This document shows, piece after piece, positions 7,201 through 15,099 of a stretch of 64,000 nt of DNA. Below the pieces are notes generated by a model. It was not told the origin of the DNA. It searched no databases and saw only the letters and a list, made by a program, of their open reading frames with translations. The stretch is from Desulfuromonas acetexigens (lineage in GTDB: Bacteria; Desulfobacterota; Desulfuromonadia; Desulfuromonadales; Trichloromonadaceae). The DNA lies in NCBI RefSeq assembly GCF_900111775.1, contig NZ_FOJJ01000012.1:1-64000 (forward strand), in the 5' to 3' direction. The translations under genes and the position numbers were made by a program. Each line of letters opens with the position of its first letter. Positions within the stretch are counted from its first letter, which is position 1.

Positions 7201-9494
7201 ATGGTGATTTTCCCCTTCCCCTCCTGGCCGTCGAGGCGCAGCCCCACCGGCGTGGCCGGGGCCTGACCGGCGACGTAGAGCATGCGCCGGGGATCGGTCG
7301 GACTCTTGTCGAGGAGTTCGCGACAGGCGCGGGCGGCGGCCAGGGCGGCGGCGTCGGGCGGCACCCAGCCCTCGTTGTCGACGGCGCGCAGCTCCTGCCA
7401 GGTTTCCCGGGCGAAGAAATCCCGCTCCGCCGTCGCCGGCAGCATTTCCAGCACCCCGGGGAAGGCGGCGATAATCTTCAGCAACTCCTTCTGCGAATGG
7501 CGGAAATCGAGAAGCGCCAGTTGGCGAACGATCTTCTCCCGGCCGAGGAGCAGTCGGGGGATGACGTAGGAGCCGCCGTTGGGGGTGCCGAGCATGATCA
7601 AGCGGCCGCCGGGGTGGCGGGTCAGGCGCTCCCAGAGCTCCGGCCGCTCGGCGATCAGCACCCGCGCCACCAGCCCGCCCATGGAATGGGCGAGGAGTCG
7701 CACCGGCTGGTTCTGGGTTTCGGCTCGGTCGAGGGCGGCGGCGACCGCGTCGGCCAGGCGACGGGCTTCCTGAAGGATCGAGCGGCGCCAGTCGAAGGGG
7801 AAGGGGATGACCTCGTGGGAGGCCTGCAGATACTCGATGAGGTCGAGATAGGCCATGCCCACCGGCGCCTCGGCCACCACTCCGGAAGCGCCGATGGCCA
7901 GCTTGCGGAAGCCGCCGGCGGCGATATCAAGCGGGTCGAGCCAGATCCGGTCGCCGTCCACCGCCAGATGACTGCCCATGATGCCGGGGATGACCACCAC
8001 CACCGGGCGCGGCTCCGTCGCCGCGCCGCGATAGACGGCGCGGGTGATCTCGCGGGGCGGTTCCAGGGGCAGGAAGTCGCCGCCCGGCTCGCCGGTCAGT
8101 ACCGCCTTCAGCCCCAGGGTGCTGCGCTCGTTGCGGAAATAGTTGAAATGGTTGACGGCCGGCCCCTGATCGAACAGATAGCGGGCGCCCTGCGTCCGTG
8201 CCGCGCCACCGTACATGGCGCTGGTGTTGACCACCAGATCGTGATCCTCGCGGTAAAAGAGATTGGTGGCCAGTTCCTTCAGCCGCCCCCACAATCCCGA
8301 GCCTTCCAGATCTCCGGCGATCACCGAAAGGTCGGCCTCGGACTTGACCCCGGGGCGGTTGAGCACCGCCACCAGCGGCGACTCGGGCATCATCCCTTCC
8401 AGTCCCGGCAGTTCCTCCGGCTGGGTGCGGGTCTTGACCATGGCCAGCAGAAAATCGCTGGTCAGGTCGTAGATGGCGCTGGCTTTCAAGGCCGGAACCA
8501 GGCCGAGGGCGTTCAAGATGATCGACAGGTAGCGGTCGAGACGTTTCGACGCCAGGGTCGTCCCCCGCGCCGGACAGGCGACGCGCACGAAGCGCTCGAC
8601 CCGCAGCCCCTTGCTTTTGAGCAGTTGCCCCAGTTCCCGCAGGGCGGCGTGATCCCGCGCCCGTTCCGGCTGGGCGAAGCGGGCGAGATCCTCGTCGTCG
8701 AAGGGCAGTCGCCCCCCGGCCAGGGCGCCCCGGCAGAGGAGCTCGCCGATCAGTCCGCCCCGGGAATGGCTGACCAGATGCAGCCGCGCCCCCTTCGGCA
8801 GCAGGCGCACGAGTTCCAGGGCGTTTTCGACGGGACTTTGGCTGAGGGTGCGGTGCTGATAGGCGAAGAGATTGCCGCGATAGTAGTCGTTCAGGGCTTT
8901 GAGCACCGGCAGCTGCGGCCGTTCCCAGAGGCCGCCGAAACTGCCGTCGGTGCTCGACGCGGTGCCGTGCAGAAAGAGCAGGGCCGGCGCGTCATTGGCG
9001 AAGGGGGCTTCGCCGGAAGCCAGGGGACGCAGTTCGCAGCGGTCGGCAAAGGGGCAGCGATAGAGCCCCGGCCCCGGCTGCAGCTGGTCTTCGAGCCGGG
9101 CGGCGATGGCGACGGCGGCTTCCTCCGCCAGTTCGACGTGGAAGATGCGCAGCGCTTTCAGCGCCCAGCGGCCGAAGCCCCGGCTCGGCGTGCCGAAGGG
9201 GAGCTCCGTCGGCAACAGCAGCTCCTCCTCTCCCCGCTCCGCTTGGGGCGGCAGGTCCTCGCGCAGCTGCGCCGCCGTTGTCCAGAGGCGCAGCCCCCCT
9301 TCGAGTTCCAACTCCATCAGGGCGTCGTCGGCCAGACCCTTGAGAGTCACGCCTTCGCCGACGGCGGCTCGGGTCAGGTCGAGACGAAAGGCGTCGACCG
9401 CTTTTACCGTCAGCAGGCCGCCGGCCCGTTTGCCTTCCAGTTCATGGGGGGCGACCCGGGATTCCCGTTGTCCGGGGATGCGCAGATTCTGCAT
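4215..9494 (-). CDS. Giant CHAT-protease protein with two alpha/beta hydrolase domains and a helical C-terminal tail
   Basis: The 1759-residue product shows, in order: an unassigned N-terminal region (1-160); an alpha/beta hydrolase (about 165-450) with ALLFLHGTASS and nucleophile elbow SHSRGG (Ser244); a second, lipase/acyltransferase-like hydrolase (about 495-810) with VVVVIPGIMGSHLA, AHSMGG (Ser604) and PAEHGN (His794); a mixed region (about 830-1150) with GGAIVVGLGKAGELSSGKL; a CHAT domain (about 1160-1440) with VVHLAGHGVYDY (His1282) and LVFINCCHLG (Cys1332), the His/Cys pair of caspase-like CHAT proteases; and a helical, TPR-like tail. No signal peptide is seen, so it probably acts in the cytoplasm. 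CHAT proteases cut partner proteins during immune or death responses; the lipases could attack membranes. The ATG at 9494 has AAGGAG about 9 bases upstream. It is the middle gene of a three-gene operon. Confidence 0.85.
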   Translation of the reverse strand: MQNLRIPGQRESRVAPHELEGKRAGGLLTVKAVDAFRLDLTRAAVGEGVTLKGLADDALMELELEGGLRLWTTAAQLREDLPPQAERGEEELLLPTELPFGTPSRGFGRWALKALRIFHVELAEEAAVAIAARLEDQLQPGPGLYRCPFADRCELRPLASGEAPFANDAPALLFLHGTASSTDGSFGGLWERPQLPVLKALNDYYRGNLFAYQHRTLSQSPVENALELVRLLPKGARLHLVSHSRGGLIGELLCRGALAGGRLPFDDEDLARFAQPERARDHAALRELGQLLKSKGLRVERFVRVACPARGTTLASKRLDRYLSIILNALGLVPALKASAIYDLTSDFLLAMVKTRTQPEELPGLEGMMPESPLVAVLNRPGVKSEADLSVIAGDLEGSGLWGRLKELATNLFYREDHDLVVNTSAMYGGAARTQGARYLFDQGPAVNHFNYFRNERSTLGLKAVLTGEPGGDFLPLEPPREITRAVYRGAATEPRPVVVVIPGIMGSHLAVDGDRIWLDPLDIAAGGFRKLAIGASGVVAEAPVGMAYLDLIEYLQASHEVIPFPFDWRRSILQEARRLADAVAAALDRAETQNQPVRLLAHSMGGLVARVLIAERPELWERLTRHPGGRLIMLGTPNGGSYVIPRLLLGREKIVRQLALLDFRHSQKELLKIIAAFPGVLEMLPATAERDFFARETWQELRAVDNEGWVPPDAAALAAARACRELLDKSPTDPRRMLYVAGQAPATPVGLRLDGQEGKGKITILASARGDGRVPWATGIPAGLPVWYLPAEHGNLADHAPSFPALLELLQSGHTGRLPQTPPVTLRGAEERFVLPDEELTIHPDSQELIAAALGALRHKPQKTESHRIRVTARHGNLRYARHPVAVGHYQGDTIISAEDYLDRVLDGRLRARHRLGLYPGPAETAEVFLNPGGKPGGAIVVGLGKAGELSSGKLTACFAKAALMYAAALADCAGMEGNADPKGRRSATLTTLLIGTGAGGLSVQDSVAAILRGLAQANRVLVESRYANRVLIDELEFIELYEDLAIQTARAIAQAVTEPDLDDQFTVEERIGTVPGGRRRPTFSETPGWWRRLQILAEADGALRFNTLTDRARAEVSLQATQRALVDRFVEQAITRTGSDRQLSTTLFELLIPNRLKEQTPDRQNLVLVLNEAAARYPWELMQDRDRPLAVEAGIIRQLETESYRENPNMSTGKIALVVGDPPSDQVELPGAQQEAKAVVETLAAQEFKVIARIGKEADPDSVIKALFAEGYRVVHLAGHGVYDYPVPSTIPGAGGGRVSGMVLGPGLFLTPTEVGQMRQVPELVFINCCHLGRIEEGKAPDFTFAHPHKLAANLATQLIRMGVRAVVAAGWAVDDAAAALFAREFYQRMLAGCMFGRAVLAARRRIYEEYPAVNSWGAYQCYGDPDYTLVPREGLIETETRVGTYHAVAEVISDLENLAGDAYAAAPEAVAGLKARVRAIEERLSAPWLSMAAVRSALGRAYGQLDDFAAAIGHYQAALSADPAELSVKAVEQLANLQIRWGASLAGDSGKGGTAAAAEAIRDGRRRLELLLQLGITGERLSLMGSACKRLAMLAEGAERDEALAAMIDYYRQAHELARQKTGAVDPYPLLNWLVGLHLADLRKKSRKARAPLGTWLKEVEQIADERDDREPDFWNGIVRTECLLTRHLAAGDLAAHREAVAEGYLRVFRRGATPKELRSVIEHVDFIIALLDGEAQAETRRALLELRDKLKLSLG

Positions 9495-9534
9495 GGACTA
9501 TCTCCTTCATCATTTGGGGTTTTACGGGATTCCG

Positions 9535-10497
9535 TCAGCAGGGAGCCAGCTGGATGCCGAACTGATCCGCGAGATGGACGTAATGGCCGTGCACCGTTCC
9601 CTCGCCCCGGGCGATGGCCAACTTGCGTTTGCGCACATCCTCGATCCAGCGGGGATTGCTCGCCTCGGCCCGGCGGTTGGCGATGATCTCCAGCCGCGCC
9701 GCCTCCAGCGCTTCCCCCTCCAGCACTGTGCCGAGGCGGGCGAAGTCGCTGAAAATCTGCGATTTGACCAGGGACGAGATGCTGCCGTTCTGGACTTTGA
9801 TGTCGAACATCAACGCCGTCGCCCGCTGCGACCAGAGGCCGTACTGTTGGCAAAGCTCCTGGGCCTGGGCGAAGAGGCGGTCGGCGTGGCGCACCTGGAT
9901 GTCCTGGAATTCCTTGATCCGGCCCAGGCTTTTGAGCAGTCCGCGCCAGGGTTCGGCGAGGACATAGCGGCGCTGGTCCTGGATCGAGCGCACCCAGGCC
10001 AGCTGCTCATCCTTGCCCGAGGTGAAAACCGCCTGGAGTTCGGGATAGTAATCCTGGCACAGCTCCTCGAGCAGGGCCGGATGTTCCTGGGCCATCTCCT
10101 TGAACAGGGGTTGCAGGGATCCCTGGCCGAGGTTCCATTGCAGGGCGCCGAAGCTCAGGCCCTGACCGTCGAAGTCGCCGGTGATGCCGGCGAAACAGTC
10201 GGGCACCGGCCGCCCCGTCTCGAAAGAGCCGGTCAGGGCCAGGCAGCGGTAATTGAGGCTCTCACAGGTAATCGCCGGCTTCGGCAGGTCCGCTTCGCTG
10301 AAAAGGGCACTCCAGCTTTTAGCGCCGACGATGCCGTCCGCGGCGATTCCCCGGCTCTTCTGGAAGCGCTTCACTGCCGCCTCGCTGCCGCCGCCGAAGA
10401 TGCCGTCGAGATCACCGAGATATAAGCCGAGCTCCTTGAGTTTTTCCTGAATACGCCGAACTTCCGGGCCTTTGCTACCCCGTCGATAAACGCTCAT
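9535..10497 (-). CDS. Peptidoglycan-binding protein with a lysozyme/chitosanase-like domain
   Basis: Residues 1-68 form a PG-binding type 1 domain (GSKGPEVRRIQEKLKELG, DGIFGGGSEAAVKRFQ, ADGIVGAKSW). Residues 75-320 resemble lysozyme-fold glycosidases: LTGSFETGR (Glu93), then GITGDFDGQGLSFGALQWN (Asp108/Asp110), spaced like the acid pair of GH46-type enzymes. Such enzymes cut cell-wall or chitosan glycans. No signal peptide is visible, which is odd for a wall enzyme and suggests export by another route, action on lysis, or a binding role. The ATG at 10497 has AAGGAGG close upstream. It is the first gene of the operon, 40 bases before the CHAT/hydrolase gene. Confidence 0.7.
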   Translation of the reverse strand: MSVYRRGSKGPEVRRIQEKLKELGLYLGDLDGIFGGGSEAAVKRFQKSRGIAADGIVGAKSWSALFSEADLPKPAITCESLNYRCLALTGSFETGRPVPDCFAGITGDFDGQGLSFGALQWNLGQGSLQPLFKEMAQEHPALLEELCQDYYPELQAVFTSGKDEQLAWVRSIQDQRRYVLAEPWRGLLKSLGRIKEFQDIQVRHADRLFAQAQELCQQYGLWSQRATALMFDIKVQNGSISSLVKSQIFSDFARLGTVLEGEALEAARLEIIANRRAEASNPRWIEDVRKRKLAIARGEGTVHGHYVHLADQFGIQLAPC

Positions 10498-10773
10498 GGT
10501 CAGCCTCCTTGCCGGGTCTTGGTCATTTTAGGGGATGGATGGGATGGCGCCGCGCGGCGGCCTGAGCTAAATTTATAACAGCTTTTTGTCGTTTCGCCCG
10601 GGGTGGGAAAGGTTTCCAGTTTATGGTTGTGCTTCCCATCGCAGCGGATTATCTTCGGTTATCGATCTTTCGCAGCGGTCGTTTTTGTTCGGGGGGCACC
10701 TTGTCTCCTTGCCCGTTAGCGAATTTGATATCGCGGCAATCGCTCTGCATTGTTCCGGAAGGTTAGTCAACCG
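10498..10773. other. Divergent intergenic region upstream of the TIR/CHAT operon
   Basis: About 275 bases separate the leftward operon from the rightward AlbA-type pseudogene. A GC-rich palindrome (GCCGCGCGGC) near 10550 and an AT-rich stretch (AAATTTATAACAG) near 10570 could hold the operon promoter on the minus strand, but no convincing -35/-10 pair was seen. No gene supported. Confidence 0.35.
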
Positions 10774-11788
10774 ATGAGCAACAAAGAAATTGCTGAACTG
10801 ATCGGAAAGGGCGAAAGCCTGACGCTGGAGTTCAAAAGTGACCTAAAGGTTTTTCCGCAAACCGCTGCTCGAAACCTTTGAGGAGGTGGAACTGCTTTTC
10901 AAGGCCAGGGTAGAGGAAGAAGAGATCCAAGTGGGGCTCTTTCGGGTGCCGGTTCCGAATTACGACCGCCGCGCCTTTCGTGAGGCCTTTGTCAATGCCT
11001 TGGTGCATCGCGATTTCAGCCGACTGGGCGCGGTGCATGTAAAAATCAGCGATGACGGGTTATCCGTCTCGAATCCGGGGGGATTTGTCGAAGGGGTGAC
11101 CCTCGAAAACCTGCTTGTCGCCGCCCCCCGCTCCCGCAATCCACTGCTGGCCGATGTCATCAAGCGCATCGGCTTGGCCGAGCGGACCGGTCGTGGCATT
11201 GACCGTATTTACGAAGGCATGTTGCGTTATGGGCGCCCGGCGCCCGATTATTCCCTCTCCGACGCCTTTACCGTCAGTGTTCTGCTTGCCAATGCCGCCG
11301 CCGATCTCGATTTTCTGAGGATGGTCGTTGAGCAGGAGGACAAGTTGGGTACCATGCCGATCGACTCTCTCATTATCCTCTCTCGGCTGAGGGAGGAACG
11401 TCGGTTGACGACCGCCGATTTGGTGCCTTCCGTGCAGAAGTCCGAGGCCAATGTCAGGGCGGCGCTGGAAAAACTCGTCGAGACCGGTTTTCTTGAGCCG
11501 CACGGAACCGGCCGAGGTCGCACTTACACCCTGAGCGCGGCTCACTATCAGCATGCGGGCAAAAAGGCGGAATATATACGTCAAGCAGGGTTTGCCCCGA
11601 TTCAACAAGAACAGATGGTTCTGAACTATATTGATAAACATGGGAATATAAAGCGTTCTGACGCCGCCGACCTGTGCCGTATCAGCCCGTTCCAGGCGAC
11701 TCGCCTTTTTAAAAGGCTGGTGGAAGCCGGCATGATCAAGCCGATTGGTCAGGGGAAGGGGACTCGCTATGAGCGCCAGTGTCAATAA
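10774..11788 (+). pseudogene. AlbA/Schlafen-type ATP-binding regulator with internal deletion and frameshift
   Basis: The ATG at 10774 starts MSNKEIAELIGKGESLTLEF, the usual opening of AlbA_2 (Schlafen AlbA) proteins, but this frame ends at a TGA near 10880. The rest of the family continues in another frame: RKPLLETFEEVELLFKARVE from about 10850, then REAFVNALVHRDFSR (histidine-kinase-like ATPase), GVTLENLLVAAPRSRNPLLA, RIGLAERTGRGIDRIYEGM, and winged-helix segments to 11788. Most of the AlbA domain is missing, so a deletion has joined the front to the ATPase part out of frame. A C-terminal piece could still be made from an internal start such as GTG 10886, but that codon lies inside a conserved region. 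Intact relatives are DNA- or RNA-binding regulators, often in phage or defence islands. Confidence 0.75.
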
Positions 11789-11912
11789 ATACGTGCGGCG
11801 CTCGTATCCGCTCGCATTTTAGAAACGGTGCTCGCATCCAACCCCAAAAGGCCTGTTCCCAGTTCATCACTTCACTGTGTTGTGCCTTCTCTCTTTCTTC
11901 AAAGGAGGTCCC

Positions 11913-13349
11913 ATGTCTCGTATCCTCTTATCGTTACTCTGCCTCGCTCTTTTGTCCCCCCTGCCGCTTCGGGCGGAGGTGGAAGAGCAGCGCAGCACGT
12001 TGGCCGACCAGCAGGAAGTGGCGGTCACTATCTACAACGATAATCTTGCCCTGATCCGTGATCAGCGTCAGGTGACCTTGAACGCCGGGGAGAACCACCT
12101 GGCGTTGCGCGAGGTGAGCGCCGGCATGCGTCCGGAAACCGCCCTGTTGCATAGTCTGACCGATCCCCAGGGGCTGCGGGTGATCGAGCAGAATTTCGAT
12201 TTCGATCTGCTCACCCCGGGCAAGCTGCTGGAAAAATATGTCGGGAAAAAGGTCCAGGTGGTACGAACCCATCCTCAGACCGGGGCGGAAAGTTTCGAGA
12301 CGGCCGAGGTGCTGGCCGCCGTCGAGGGGCCGGTGCTGAAAATCGGCGACCGCATCGAGACCGGGGTGCCGGGGCGGCTGGTCTACCCCGACGTTCCCGC
12401 CAATCTGCGCGACCGGCCGACCCTGGTCACCCAGCTGCACAGCGACCAGGGGGGCGAGCAGCAGATCGAGCTGTCCTACCTGACCTCGGGCCTCTCCTGG
12501 GCCGCCGACTACGTGGCGCAGCTCGACGCCAAGGGGGAGCGGCTCGACCTTTCCGGCTGGGTGACCTTGACCAACCGCAGCGGTGCGACCTACCGCCAGG
12601 CGCGCCTGCAACTGGTGGCGGGGGATGTCAATCAGGTGCGTCAGGTGACGCCCATGGCCCGGGATTTTGCCATGGAGAAGGGGATGGTCGCCGCCAGCGC
12701 GCCGATGCGGGAGGAGAGCCTTTTCGAATACCATCTTTACAGCCTCGACCGCCCCACCACCTTGGCCGACAACCAGACCAAGCAGGTCAGCCTGCTCGGC
12801 GCCGCCGGGGTGCCGGTAGCGCGGGAGTACCTGCTGCAGGGGGGGGATTATTATTACCGCGACCGTTTCGACAGCCTCGGCGATCAGCTCAAGGTCGGGG
12901 TTTTTCTCGAACTGGTCAACAGCGAAAAGGCCGGGCTGGGGATGCCCTTGCCCAAGGGGATCGTCCGGGTCTATCAGAAGGACAGTCGCGGCAATGCCCA
13001 GTTTGTCGGCGAGGACCGCATCGATCACACGCCGAAAAACGAAACGATCCGCCTCAAACTCGGCGACGCCTTCGACGTCACCGCCAAAAGAAAACAGACC
13101 GATTTCAAGAAACTGGGAGGGGATGGCCGTTACAATTACATCTTCGAGAGTGCCTACGAAATCGTGCTGAAGAATGCCAAGAGCGAGGCGGTGACGGTCA
13201 AGGTGGCGGAACCCTTGCCGGGGGACTGGAAAATCGCCCAGGAGAGCCATCCCCACGAAAAGGCGGCCTGGGGGCTGGCGCTCTGGTCGGTGCCGGTGCC
13301 CGCCGAGGGGAGCACGACGCTGACCTATCGGGCGCGGGTGCGCTACTAA
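11913..13349 (+). CDS. Secreted DUF4139 family protein
   Basis: The 478-residue product begins with a signal peptide (MSRILLSLLCLALLSPLPLR, then AEV). The body contains VTIYNDNLALIRDQRQVTL at the front and the DUF4139 core: LSYLTSGLSWAADYVAQLD, LSGWVTLTNRSGATY, and the C-terminal beta-rich part. It is probably periplasmic or outer-membrane-associated; the family has no firm bacterial function. The start is set at 11913 because AAAGGAGGT lies just before it; an upstream in-frame codon at 11877 has no such site and would bury the signal peptide. It stands alone, followed by an intergenic palindromic repeat, between a degraded gene and the convergent pst-phoU operon. Confidence 0.85.
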   Translation: MSRILLSLLCLALLSPLPLRAEVEEQRSTLADQQEVAVTIYNDNLALIRDQRQVTLNAGENHLALREVSAGMRPETALLHSLTDPQGLRVIEQNFDFDLLTPGKLLEKYVGKKVQVVRTHPQTGAESFETAEVLAAVEGPVLKIGDRIETGVPGRLVYPDVPANLRDRPTLVTQLHSDQGGEQQIELSYLTSGLSWAADYVAQLDAKGERLDLSGWVTLTNRSGATYRQARLQLVAGDVNQVRQVTPMARDFAMEKGMVAASAPMREESLFEYHLYSLDRPTTLADNQTKQVSLLGAAGVPVAREYLLQGGDYYYRDRFDSLGDQLKVGVFLELVNSEKAGLGMPLPKGIVRVYQKDSRGNAQFVGEDRIDHTPKNETIRLKLGDAFDVTAKRKQTDFKKLGGDGRYNYIFESAYEIVLKNAKSEAVTVKVAEPLPGDWKIAQESHPHEKAAWGLALWSVPVPAEGSTTLTYRARVRY

Positions 13350-13351
13350 GT

Positions 13352-13474
13352 CAGGTTGAGAAAAAACGCCCATCTGCGGCGTTGCCCTCATTCTCGTCGC
13401 TGCGACGTACCTATCGGTACGCCTCACTCCTCGAATTTCGGGCGCCTTGCATCTGGGCATTTTTGCTCAGCCTG
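13352..13474 (+). repeat. Palindromic intergenic repeat, copy A (full)
   Basis: A 123-bp element starts CAGGTTGAGAAAAAACGCCCA and ends TGGGCATTTTTGCTCAGCCTG. The two ends are near-perfect inverted repeats. Inside are two small hairpins (GTCGCTGCGAC and GTACCTATCGGTAC). It lies two bases after the DUF4139 stop codon. The inner part is shared with copies at 46210-46266 and 57519-57642. Confidence 0.85.
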
Positions 13475-13513
13475 AAATCATCCCCGGTTTTCTTTTCTCT
13501 TCTTCCGAAAAAC

Positions 13514-13547
13514 GGCCAGGCCTCCGGAATGTTCCGGAGGCCTGGCC
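13514..13547. terminator. Strong hairpin terminator between DUF4139 gene and phoU
   Basis: A perfect 16-bp stem (GGCCAGGCCTCCGGAA / TTCCGGAGGCCTGGCC) is followed on the minus strand by CGTTTTTCGG and on the plus strand by TTTCCTT. It most likely ends the leftward pst-phoU transcript and may also stop rightward transcription. Confidence 0.85.
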
Positions 13548-13566
13548 TTTCCTTGTTGTGCCGTCG

Positions 13567-14250
13567 TCATTCGCCGTCCGGCGCCCAGGTGCACCAGGTG
13601 TTGGTGTGGCGGACGATCTCCCCTTCGATCATGTAGTAGACATCCTCGGCGATGTTGGTCGCCAGATCGGCGATCCGCTCCAGATGGCGGGAGATGGTCA
13701 GGTAGTGGCTCAATGGATCGATCCGCTCCGGGTGTTGGCGGATCTGCTCCTTGATCAGGGTGAAGTTTTCCTTGTGCTGCCGGTCGACGTCGTCGTCCAG
13801 GCGCAGAACCTTGCGCGCCAGCTGCACATCGAGGCGGACCAGGCTGTCGAGGCTCATCTTCAGCATGTTACGGGCTTTGCGGGCCATCTCCGCGCAGTCG
13901 TAGGGGGGGGCGATGCGCGGGCCGGCGGCCAGGGCCAGGGACTGGTCGGCGATGTTGGCGGCGAGGTCGCCGATGCGCTCCAGATCGTTGTTGATCTTGA
14001 GCACGGCGATGATGTAGCGCAGGTCGATGGCGACCGGCTGGTGCAGGGCCAGGACCTTGAGGCATTCCTCCTCCAGCTCCACCTCCATGTGGTTGATCTC
14101 TTCGTCGCGGCCGATGACCTGTTTGGCCAGGGACGCGTCGAAGGTGTCGAGCGCCTGGATCGCCTGATCCACCCCTTCCTCGACGACGGCGCACAGGGTC
14201 AGCAGCTGGGTCTTGAGCCGGTCGAGTTCCTTCTGCATCAATAATGTCAT
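13567..14250 (-). CDS. phoU: Phosphate signalling protein PhoU
   Basis: The 227-residue protein has the two-repeat PhoU helical bundle: DEEINHMEVELEEECLKVLA in the first repeat, with AVLKINNDLERIGDLAANIA, and in the second DDDVDRQHKENFTLIKEQ with TISRHLERIADLATNIAEDV. The two ERIGD/ERIAD stretches are the metal-binding motifs. PhoU represses the Pho response by linking the PstSCAB transporter to the PhoR kinase and prevents excess phosphate uptake. It is the last gene of pstS-pstC-pstA-pstB-phoU, 13 bases after pstB, and a strong terminator follows. No phoB/phoR is in this window. Confidence 0.96.
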   Translation of the reverse strand: MTLLMQKELDRLKTQLLTLCAVVEEGVDQAIQALDTFDASLAKQVIGRDEEINHMEVELEEECLKVLALHQPVAIDLRYIIAVLKINNDLERIGDLAANIADQSLALAAGPRIAPPYDCAEMARKARNMLKMSLDSLVRLDVQLARKVLRLDDDVDRQHKENFTLIKEQIRQHPERIDPLSHYLTISRHLERIADLATNIAEDVYYMIEGEIVRHTNTWCTWAPDGE

Positions 14251-14263
14251 GAATTCAACTCCC

Positions 14264-15058
14264 TTAGCCGAATCGGCCGGTGATGTAGTCTTCGGTCTGC
14301 TTGTTCTTGGGTTTCATGAAGATCTTTTTGGTCGCGCCGTGTTCCACCAGCAGCCCCTCGTAGAGGAAGGCGGTGTGGTCGGAGACCCGCGCCGCCTGCT
14401 GCATGTTGTGGGTGACGATGATGATGGTGTAGTCCTGGCGCAGTTCGCCGATCAGTTCCTCGACCCGGGCCGTCGACTTGGGGTCGAGGGCGCTGCACGG
14501 CTCGTCCATGAGGATGACCTCGGGATTGACGGCGATGGCGCGGGCGATGCAGAGGCGCTGCTGCTGGCCGCCGGACATGCCGAGGGCCGACTCCTGCAGG
14601 CGGTCCTTGACCTCGTCCCATAGGGCCGCCCCTTTCAGGCTGCGTTCCACCGCCTCGTCGAGGGCCGCCTTGTCCTTGACCCCGGCGATGCGCAGGCCGT
14701 AGATGACGTTCTCGTAGATCGATTTGGGGAAGGGGTTGGACTTCTGGAAGACCATGCCGACCCGGCGGCGCAGTTCAATGACGTCCATGGCCGGGCCGTT
14801 GATGTCGGTGCCGCCGAGGAGGATTTCTCCCTCGACGCGGGTGCCGTCGACCAGATCGTTCATGCGGTTGAGGCAGCGCAGAAAGGTCGACTTGCCGCAG
14901 CCGGAAGGACCGATCAGCGCCGTCACCTGGCGGCGAGGGAAGGTCAGGTTGAGATTGTACAGGGCCTGGGAGTTGCCGTAGTAAAAATTCAGTTTCTTGA
15001 CGTCGATGACCGGAACGTCCGGCTCGGCGGCAGGGGTAACGCGGGTGTTTTGATCCAC
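14264..15058 (-). CDS. pstB: Phosphate ABC transporter ATPase PstB
   Basis: The 264-residue ATPase shows Walker [11 protein letters not shown]-loop [12 protein letters not shown] signature MSGGQQQRL, Walker [13 protein letters not shown] and switch His in [19 protein letters not shown] is typical of PstB. It drives high-affinity phosphate import with PstC and PstA. The start is GTG at 15058 with GAGG before it; the short N-terminal tail (about 17 residues) precedes the conserved [12 protein letters not shown]. It lies between pstA and phoU in the operon. Confidence 0.97.
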   Translation of the reverse strand: MDQNTRVTPAAEPDVPVIDVKKLNFYYGNSQALYNLNLTFPRRQVTALIGPSGCGKSTFLRCLNRMNDLVDGTRVEGEILLGGTDINGPAMDVIELRRRVGMVFQKSNPFPKSIYENVIYGLRIAGVKDKAALDEAVERSLKGAALWDEVKDRLQESALGMSGGQQQRLCIARAIAVNPEVILMDEPCSALDPKSTARVEELIGELRQDYTIIIVTHNMQQAARVSDHTAFLYEGLLVEHGATKKIFMKPKNKQTEDYITGRFG

Positions 15059-15099
15059 AGTCGACCTCGTTTGAAAAATGTCCGGAAAGCGAAAGCTTT

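Noticed and set aside
4191-9686. An 1831-residue rightward open frame
   Set aside because: It is antisense to the CHAT/hydrolase gene, has no domain pattern, no ribosome binding site, and arises from G/C-rich third positions of the real gene.
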